From positions 17,946,782-18,010,781 of the forward strand of contig CM045745.1 in NCBI GenBank assembly GCA_024760905.1: a DNA stretch of 64,000 nucleotides, in the 5' to 3' direction. Below, piece by piece: positions 56,959 to 64,000 of the stretch. The DNA comes from Plotosus lineatus (Eukaryota > Chordata > Actinopteri > Siluriformes > Plotosidae). The notes under the pieces were generated by a model. That model was not told where the DNA came from and did not search any database. It was given only the letters and a program-made list of their open reading frames with translations. Position numbers and translations under genes: made by a program. Numbering within the stretch: the stretch's first letter is position 1; the number at the start of each line of letters is the position of its first letter.

Positions 56959-57190
56959 CAGTGGTACCTCGACTTATAAGTGTCCATTATAATGAATTTT
57001 CCATGATACGAGCTTGGATCCCATCAAAAACCTGCCATATCCAACAAGCAAATTTTCAGTTTACGAATGCTGTTGGGGAAATCGCTTTTCTGGGCCGATT
57101 AGCCTTGTATTCTTCAAGTGTGTATTCCTCCGCGTGCCGAGAATGCCTTATGCGGTGCTCCTCAATTATTTTCTGTGATGCCCCCTATTG
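56959..57190 (+). mobile_element. Tigger-like left end, family E
   Basis: CAGTGGTACCTCGACTTATA follows TA (56957-56958) and matches the standard Tigger start. The next part (AATGAATTTTCCATGATACG, GATCCCATCAAAAACC) aligns with 22960-23080. No right end was found. Confidence 0.6.
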
Positions 57191-57199
57191 GAAGAAAAA

Positions 57200-57820
57200 A
57201 AAATCATTTTAATAAACTATATTATTCTTTTTGAAAAATAAAGCACTTCACGTCCATTCCTAATGTCTGGTTACTGTCAACACCGTTTTACCATTTCTAT
57301 ACCACAATTAAGACCCCATGTACATGTAAAGATTAGCTGAGCCCAAGATTTAAAGTGTGCCAGAAATATTCCCTCACGACTGTTAATTTAATTAAAATAG
57401 GCCACTTAGGGCTTATTCTGAGTGAAACCCTTTGTCTTAACTCTGCTGACAGGGGCTTCATGGCTATTGAAGTATATTTTTAAAATGAGGACACTTTGCT
57501 AGATTACCCACCCCCCCAATCCTATGCTATTCAAATGTGGCAGCCGATGGGCTTTAAAAAGTAGTTGCCATGATGGATATTAACTGAACTTATTAACAGT
57601 GTATATGGGATGGAAAGCAAGGTTCCAATGATGGTAATAAACAATAAATAAAGAAAAATTATCATACATTCACTTACAAGTGAATAAGATAAGGCTTATA
57701 GCCTGCTTGGTGACTTTTAACAACTTGACTAATAGACAGTATAATTCATTTGAAACTGTGTAAAGTATGACTGTCTACATTTGCATTGGGTAAAGCTGAA
57801 TTTAAGGAGTTTATTATACT
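57200..57820. other. Unassigned sequence
   Basis: Nothing was recognised. Confidence 0.35.
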
Positions 57821-57825
57821 GTTTT

Positions 57826-57905
57826 AAAGTTCCCACATTTGATTTGGCATAGGTTTTTTCGTCGGATTCCCTTCCTATCACAACCCTTTTCGCAAGGGAC
57901 ACTTT
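57826..57905 (-). mobile_element. Fragment of the RTE-type (type ii) SINE tail
   Basis: CATTTGATTTGGCATAGG, TCGGATTCCCTTCC and TTTTCGCAAGGGAC match the tail region of the SINE copies at 7018 and 17500. The SINE body is absent and the segment joins an AT stretch followed by a family-D end. Confidence 0.65.
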
Positions 57906-57929
57906 CATTGATATATATATGTATATATA

Positions 57930-58247
57930 TATATAAATACACTGTATAATGTGATAATGTTTATATATTTTATTAATAAATATCAGAGTACAAAATTTTA
58001 AAGCTTTTCTTAATCATTACTACATTTTACTACATTAATATTGTATTAACGAGTAAGACTGTCTATATATGTGTATATAAGAAGCATATTTTAGCACATT
58101 GAATAGATACATAGTATATTGCTTCCGGTTGATCATTTGCACATGTAATGATACATGGGGTTTTACTTTCAGGTACAGAACTTGCGGATTATCTTGATTC
58201 GCGGGAGGGGCGGGAACCGAACCCCTGCGGATAACGAGGGCCGACTG
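57930..58247 (+). mobile_element. Family-D Tigger-like element, right end
   Basis: It matches the last ~280 bp of the element ending at 21377 (TTCTTAATCATTACTACATT, ATACATGGGGTTTTACTTTC, GCGGGAGGGGCGGGAACCGA). It ends CGAGGGCCGACTG followed by TA (58248-58249). The left terminus is missing. Confidence 0.75.
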
Positions 58248-58559
58248 TATAAGTATTTTATTGAAATATTTTTCCATTTGGATTTTGTGGGAAACTATAA
58301 GAGACAAACATACTCACTTTTCCCATTTTCCGAGAATGATTTCATTCCCTAACAGAATCATCAAAGGTGGAGGAACACAATGTTTAGGTTGTAAACAGAC
58401 TCTAAGCACTACTTTTACACATTACTATATTACTTGTCATGTTACGGCGTAGTAATTCTGAGTTAGTTGCAAACCACTATCAACGACGAACATAATCAAA
58501 ACCCCACAGATCTTCTAGCACTGGCCTGTTATTTAGTTTCACTTAATTTGGAAAGGATC

Positions 58560-58860
58560 ATACTTCTACTGTGAAATATAGATTTTTTATTGCTCTGATT
58601 TTTTGTAGGAGTCTCAGTTACTACTGAACATGTGTGACTGTAAGCATGCTTTCCATACACCAAAAAATAAAGGCTTCATTGGGGCACATGAGGCTCAGCA
58701 GTACATAGAACTCACTGAAGCAGTGACAGACTATTTTGGAGATGACAATCATAAATTGAAGATTTTCACAATAATGATGAAAAGGATCAACCTATACCAG
58801 TAGAAAATGTTGCTGATCATGAACACATGGAACCTAGTAAGTGGCAGTGGCTGTATACAA
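58560..58860 (+). other. Possible short coding remnant, unidentified
   Basis: One frame reads HEAQQYIELTEAVTDYFGDD, and after a shift DFHNNDEKDQPIPVENVADH, an acidic, protein-like sequence. I could not assign a family. It lies directly upstream of a Tigger-like end and may be part of an older transposon or chance. Confidence 0.2.
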
Positions 58861-58894
58861 AATCTCTGTCACTCTGTGTGTGTGCATGTGTGTA

Positions 58895-59525
58895 CAGTGG
58901 TGCCTTGGTACTCGAACACTTTAGAGGTTGGACAAATCGGAATTCAACCAAAAAATCTGGGATTTTTTTGTCCTGGAAGTTGATGAAAATATGGAAGTCG
59001 AACGCTAAAAAAGCACGAGAAAAAACGAGACAGAGAGGGATGGGAACTGCCCACTTTCCGGAAATCTGGAAGTTGTTGATACCATGTATCAGCCCTGATA
59101 AAGCTAGTGCTGTTCTGGGGAAGTCTGGAAGTTGTTGATACTATGTATCACCCTGATAAAGCTAAAGCTAAGCTAAAGTGCTAAAGCTAAGCTAAAGTGC
59201 TAAAGCTAAGCTAAAGTGCTAGCAGCCCTGTGAACACCTTTAACAATGAGGTCATGGGGGACTTTCGTAAGGTTTTGAAAAGAAGGCAGAAACAAACCAG
59301 ATAGAAATGTTCAAGAAAAGAAAGGAACATCCCGAAGAAGAGTCATCCATGCCAAAGTATCAAAAAATAAATAAACAAAAAAATAAAACACCTTTGGCTG
59401 ATTTACCTGAAGCTGTTATGGAAGGGAATCCTCCTCTTATCTCCCTCTCCAACATTTATGTATGCCAACTGCTCACTACCACAAAGGTTAAAATTCTTAT
59501 CTTTATTGTTCTTATGCTTTAACTG
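58895..59525 (+). mobile_element. Tigger-like element remnant with transposase C-terminal fragment
   Basis: The left end CAGTGGTGCCTTGGTACTCG follows TA (58893-58894). Near 59250-59430 the translation reads EVMGDFRKVLKRRQKQT and, after a stop and frame change, MFKKRKEHPEEESSMPKYQK with TPLADLPEAVMEG. These resemble the basic and acidic C-terminal tail of Tigger transposases (R-K-x-L-K-R-R-Q-K-Q-T-S-L-D-R-F). The DDE region is missing and no right terminus was found. A ~63-bp segment (around TCTGGAAGTTGTTGATAC) is duplicated. Confidence 0.6.
59156..59222. repeat. Short tandem repeat of GCTAAGCTAAAGTGCTAAA type
   Basis: About 3.5 units of 19-20 bp patterned on TAAAGCTAAGCTAAAGTGC lie inside the Tigger-like remnant. 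Confidence 0.9.
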
Positions 59526-59617
59526 CACTGTGGTTTTTCTTTTAGTGTGTTATGGTGTCTGTTGTGAGAGACTCTGGTCTCTGTCTCACTGTGCACATTA
59601 AAGAGGAGCGTGGCTGT

Positions 59618-59802
<185 letters not shown>

Positions 59803-59859
59803 TTATAGTTACATTTTATGTTTGGAAAAATTCCAATAACAAAAAAAATGAGCTGTTTC

Positions 59860-60275
59860 AATTTTTACAAAAACTTTGAGTCCAATTCCCTCAAAACGTG
59901 AGTGACCGCTCGTGTGGAGACTCAAACGCATATATCTCAAAAACTAATAAACGTTATTAAAATCTGTTTTTTGACATCTTATTTAGAAGGAAGTCTTCTT
60001 TCAAATCAAATATTAATCAAACTTTTTGAATTTTCATCCTTATCCATGATTTTCCTATGCAGCATCACATTTACCTTCAAAATGGCAAGTCTTATGGGTT
60101 GTTTCTGGTATACAATGCTACCTACCAAAGGTCATAAACAGAAAAACAAAGGGTGAACTGGCAAGAGTGTCATGGGTGCTCTCATTGAAACACATGAAGA
60201 GTGGAGAAAAATGTCTGCTTTGATTCCACAACAAGATACTATTAATGCTAAGCCAATCTTAAGCCAACTTAAATG
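59860..60275. other. Unassigned sequence
   Basis: Nothing was recognised between the microsatellite and the SINE. Confidence 0.35.
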
Positions 60276-60278
60276 TTC

Positions 60279-60619
60279 AGTTCAGTTCATTTTCTGTAAC
60301 CGCTTCATCCTAATTAGGGTCACGGGGAGGCTGGTGCCCATCCCAGCCAACTCAGGGCGAGGGCAGAGTACACCCTGGACAGCTCGCCAGGCCATCGCAG
60401 GGCGGAAACACGCTGACGGCTTTGCAGCTACTCTTGTTGAAAGTCAGCAATGGTTCTTTTACATGCCTCTCACCATAGACAGTGAGACACATGGCCGGCC
60501 TTTGATAACCCAGTTAGCTGCACTGGGAGGACAGTGACAACCTTGTGGAGAGTGGGACTCGAACCCCCAACCTTTGGATCAGCGATCCGACGCCTTATAC
60601 CACTAGACCACCACTGCCC
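60279..60619 (-). mobile_element. SINE-1, full length, tail type i
   Basis: Tail (TAACCGCTTCATCCTAATTA), body and tRNA-like head (ending, on the plus strand, CCACTAGACCACCACTGCCC) are intact and very close to the copy at 3392. The flanks CCAACTTAAAT and TCAACTTTAAT may be a slightly decayed duplication. Confidence 0.9.
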
Positions 60620-60995
60620 TCAACTTTAATAAAAACACCAGATTGGGGAATGCTCCTCAGTGGTAGCTCAGGTAAATTCTTACTTCCCTTTTAACTGAAG
60701 CATGACGATACCTGTTTTATATGACGAAGCTATAGATTAATTGTACTTATCAACAATGATCAGAATGTGGACAGTTATGGCTCATTATACAATGGGTCAT
60801 GGGAAATATCTAGATAGTAGTTTAAGTTAGGAATTGTAGGACCATTGTATAATTTGAACAAAATCAAAGTTCAAAGTTTCAAAGTTCAGCATTTTGTGTG
60901 AGGAGGCTATGACAAATTATCATATAATTTCTAAAATAGTCTTCAAGTCAGTGTTGAGATGCAGTAAACAACATAGTAAATATGGATGATACCTA
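60620..60995. other. Unassigned AT-rich sequence
   Basis: Nothing was recognised before the RTE 3' end. Confidence 0.35.
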
Positions 60996-60996
60996 T

Positions 60997-63900
60997 ATCT
61001 TCTTCTTCTTTTCCTTTCGGCTTTTCCCTTCAGGGGTCGCCACAGCGAATCATCTGCCTCCATCTCACCCGATCCTTTGCATCTTCTTCTCTTACACCAA
61101 TGTCCTCCTTCACCACATCCATGAATCGTCTCTTTGGTCTTCCTCTAGGCCTTCTGCCTGGTAGTTCCAGGCTCAGCATCCTATTACCAATATACTCACT
61201 ATCCCTCCTCTGTACATGTCCAAACCATCTCAATCTAGCCTCTCTGACTTTGTCTCCAAAACGTCTTACATGTGCTGTCCCTCTGATGTGCACATTCCTG
61301 ATCCTATCCATCCTCGTTACTCCCAAAGAGAACCTCAACATTTTCATCTCTGCTACCTCCAGCTCTGCCTCCTGTCTTTTCCCCAGGGCCACTGTTTCTA
61401 AACCATACAACATCGTTGGCCTCAACACCGTCTTGTACACTTTTCCTTTCATTCTTGCCGATACCCTCCGATCACACATCACACCGGACACTTTTCTCCA
61501 ACCATTCCAACCTGCCTGCACATGCCTTCACCTCTTTTCCACACTCTCCATTGCTCTGGATTGTTGAGCCTAAGTACTTAAAATCCTCCACCTTTCTTAT
61601 CTCTGCTCCCTGTAACCTCACCGTTCCTCTTGGGTCCTTGTCATTCATGCACATGTATTCTGTCTTACTAAGACTAACCTTCAATCCCCTCCTTTCCAGG
61701 GCATACCTCCACCTCTCTAGATTTTCCTCCACTTGGTCTCTGCTCTCACTACAGCTCACTATGTCATATGCAAACATCATAGTCCATGGAGATTCTTGTC
61801 TAACCTCGTCTGTTAGCCTGTCCATCAGCATAGCAAACAACACACAACACACTATGCACCTTAATTTGCATCGGTTTACTCAGGACCTTTGTTAATCTTC
61901 TGCACTAAATTGCCAATTTACACCAATATGGTATTATATAAACAAACAAGAAGGGGCTGAGAGCTGACCCTTGATGCAGTCCTACCTCCACCATGAACTC
62001 TTCCGTCACACCGACAGCACACCTCACCAATGTCTTACATCTCTCATACATGTCCTGCACCACTCTAACATACTTCTCTGTCACTCCAGACTTCCTCATG
62101 CAATACCACAGTTCTTCTCTCGGCACCCTGTCATATTCTTTCTCCAGATCCACAAAGGCACAATGCAGCTCCATCTGACCTTCTCTGTACTTCTCCATTA
62201 ACATCCTCAAGGCAAACACTGCATCTGTGGTGCTCTTTCTTGGCATGAAACCAAACTGTTGTTCACAAATGCTGACCTCTGCCCTTAGTCTAGCTTCCAG
62301 TATTCTTTCCCATAACTTCATTGTATGGCTCATCAACTTTATCCCTCTGTAGTTGCCACAACTCTGCACGTCTCCCTTGTTCTTAAAAATGGGCACCAGC
62401 ACACTTCTCCTCCATTCCTCTGGCATCCTCTCACTTTCTAAGACCTTGTTGAATGTTCTTGTCAGAAAATCTACTGCTACCTCTCCTAGACACTTCCATA
62501 CCTCCACCGGTATGTCATCAGGACCAACTGCCTTTCCATTCTTCATCCTCTTCAATGCCCTCCTCACTTCACTCTTACTAATCTTTGCTACTTCCTGGTC
62601 CTCAACAGTCACCTCTTCTACTCTTTTTTACATCAGCTCTTCAAAGTACTCTTTCCATCTTCCCAGTCATCAGTCAATACAGTTCCCTCTCTGTCCTTTA
62701 TCAATCTAACTTGCTGCATGTCCTTCCCATCTCTATTTCTCTGCTGTGCCAACCTGTATAAATCATTTTCTCCCTCTTTACTTTCCAACCGAGCATACAA
62801 GTCATCATACGCGCTCTGTTTGGCCTTTGACACTGCTACCTTTACTGTGTCTCCCTGTACTCCTGTTTACTCTCTTCGGTTTTTTCAATGTCCCACTTCT
62901 TCTTAGCTAACCTCTTCCTTTGTACACACTCCTGCACTTCCTCATTCCACCACCAAGTCTCCTTATCTACTTTCCTTCCAGATGACACACCAAGTATTCT
63001 CCTACCTGTCTCCCTGATCACATTAGCTGTAGTTGTCCAGTCATCTGGAAGCACTTCCTGACCACCCAAAGCCTGTTTCAACTCCTCCTTGAAGACAACC
63101 CGACACTCTTCCTTTTTCAGCTTCCACCACTTTGTCTTCTGCTCTACCTTTGCCTTCTTCACCTTCCTCACCATCAGCATCATCCTGCACACCACCATCC
63201 TATGCTGTTTGGCAACACTTTCACCTGCTACTACTTTGCAGTCACTGACTTCCTTTAAATTACATCGCCTGCACAAGATGTAGTCTACCTGTGTGCTCCT
63301 ACCTCCACTTTTATAAGTCACCCTATGCTCCTCTCTTCTGGAAGAAAGTATTCATCACAGCCATTTCCTGGGGGTACTCTGCATCACTTCATCTAACTCA
63401 CTCCAGAATCTCTCCTTCTCTTCTAGCTCACATCCTGTCTGTGGGGCATAAGCGCTAACCACATTGAACATCACACCTTCAATTTCTAACTTGAGACTCA
63501 TCACTCTGTCTGACACTCTTTTCATTTCTAGAACATTCCTGACAAACTCCTCCTTCAAGATGACCCCGAATCCATTTCTCTTCCCATCCATACCATGAAA
63601 AAACAGCTTAAACCCTGCTCCTAAGCTTCTAGCCTTGCTACCTTTTCACCTGGTCTCCTTGACACAGAGTATGTCCACCTTCCTCCTCTGCATCATGTCA
63701 GCCAGCTCTCTACCTTTTCCTGCCATAGTTCCAACATTCAAAGTCCCTACTTTCAGTCCTAGACTCACGCCTTTCCTCTTCTCTCTCTGGAAATGGACAC
63801 GCCTCCCGCCTCTCCTTCTTTGACGTCTTCGACCAACAGTAATCCAATTTCCATCAGCACCCTGTTGTTTGACAGCACTGATGGCGGTCGTTGTTAACCC

Positions 63901-64000
63901 GGGCCTCGACCGATCCGGTATGTCATTCTTTCTTGTTATTCGCATATTTTATTTGGCATTTGTTTTACGCCGGATGCCCTTCCTGACGCCATGTTTATCG
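60997..64000 (-). pseudogene. RTE-clade LINE, long copy running off the window edge
   Basis: The 3' end carries a TTC-type tail (about 60997-61010) after the CGCTGTGGCGACCCCTGAAG terminus. Minus-strand frames, 5' to 3', are as follows. LKVGTLNVGTMAGKG and CVKETR start the endonuclease. GVILKEEFVRN follows. After a deletion that removes the expected A-D-F-N-G-H segment comes GRSTQVDYILCRRC and QHRMVVCRMM. The RT has [39 protein letters not shown], motif A ([14 protein letters not shown]) and motif B ([13 protein letters not shown]). Motif C reads MFAYDIV, where the clade has F-A-D-D. The C-terminus reads LRWFGHVQRRDSEY and PGRRPRGRPKRRFMDVVKED. Several frameshifts, the deletion and the motif-C change make it non-functional. 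The 5' end lies at or beyond the window edge. Confidence 0.88.

Noticed and set aside
61416..61895. 159-residue plus-strand ORF, and similar plus-strand ORFs at 60986-62906
   Set aside because: They are antisense shadows of the minus-strand RTE LINE, which has recognisable endonuclease and RT motifs.

Overview
The window is repeat-dominated, AT-rich vertebrate DNA, most likely from a ray-finned fish. I infer this from the mix of Rex1-like, L2-clade and RTE-clade LINEs, V-type SINEs, Tc1-like and Tigger/pogo-like DNA transposons and a hAT relic, with long (AC)n, (AT)n and (GA)n arrays. I cannot name the species. I found no convincing host gene, exon series or functional RNA gene. Nearly all recognisable coding sequence is decayed transposon ORF, and the window reads as intergenic or intronic.

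Layout. 0.5-3.1 kb holds Tigger-like terminal-inverted-repeat (TIR) elements, one apparently chimeric. 3.4-8.3 kb holds a cluster of tRNA-derived SINEs. 9.7-10.5 kb holds a CpG-rich 47-bp minisatellite next to a Tigger-like end. 13.8-18.6 kb holds SINEs, a 31-bp CpG-rich minisatellite and family-B TIR elements. 19.1-21.4 kb is a TIR element carrying an inverted and tandem arrangement of LINE 5' sequence. 22.5-28.4 kb holds a SINE, a Tigger-like element, a Rex1-like LINE and an 8-bp-TSD hAT derivative. 30-38.4 kb holds a SINE palindrome, RTE pieces, and a nested stack (RTE-like LINE split by a Tigger-like element and a Tc1 element, the Tc1 itself apparently carrying an L1-ORF1-like piece).

Further on, 39.7-40.6 kb is a long hairpin, 41.5-42.9 kb an L2 copy, 45.1-49.2 kb V-SINEs, RTE pieces and another Tigger-like copy, 50-54 kb a Rex1-like copy and two Tc1-like elements, 57-59.5 kb Tigger-like pieces, and 61-64 kb a long minus-strand RTE copy running off the window edge.

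How the parts work together. The SINEs have a tRNA-like Pol III head and 3' ends resembling LINE tails, so they probably borrowed LINE machinery. One SINE family carries three different 3' tails here. All five LINE copies whose reverse-transcriptase motif C can be read have lost the first aspartate and kept the second. The window therefore shows no source of active reverse transcriptase. The Tc1 element at 52.6-54.1 kb has clean TIRs, but its transposase is interrupted.

All family assignments come from reading translations and termini by eye. Coordinates of TSD- or TA-bounded elements were counted from the sequence. Boundaries of relics are approximate.
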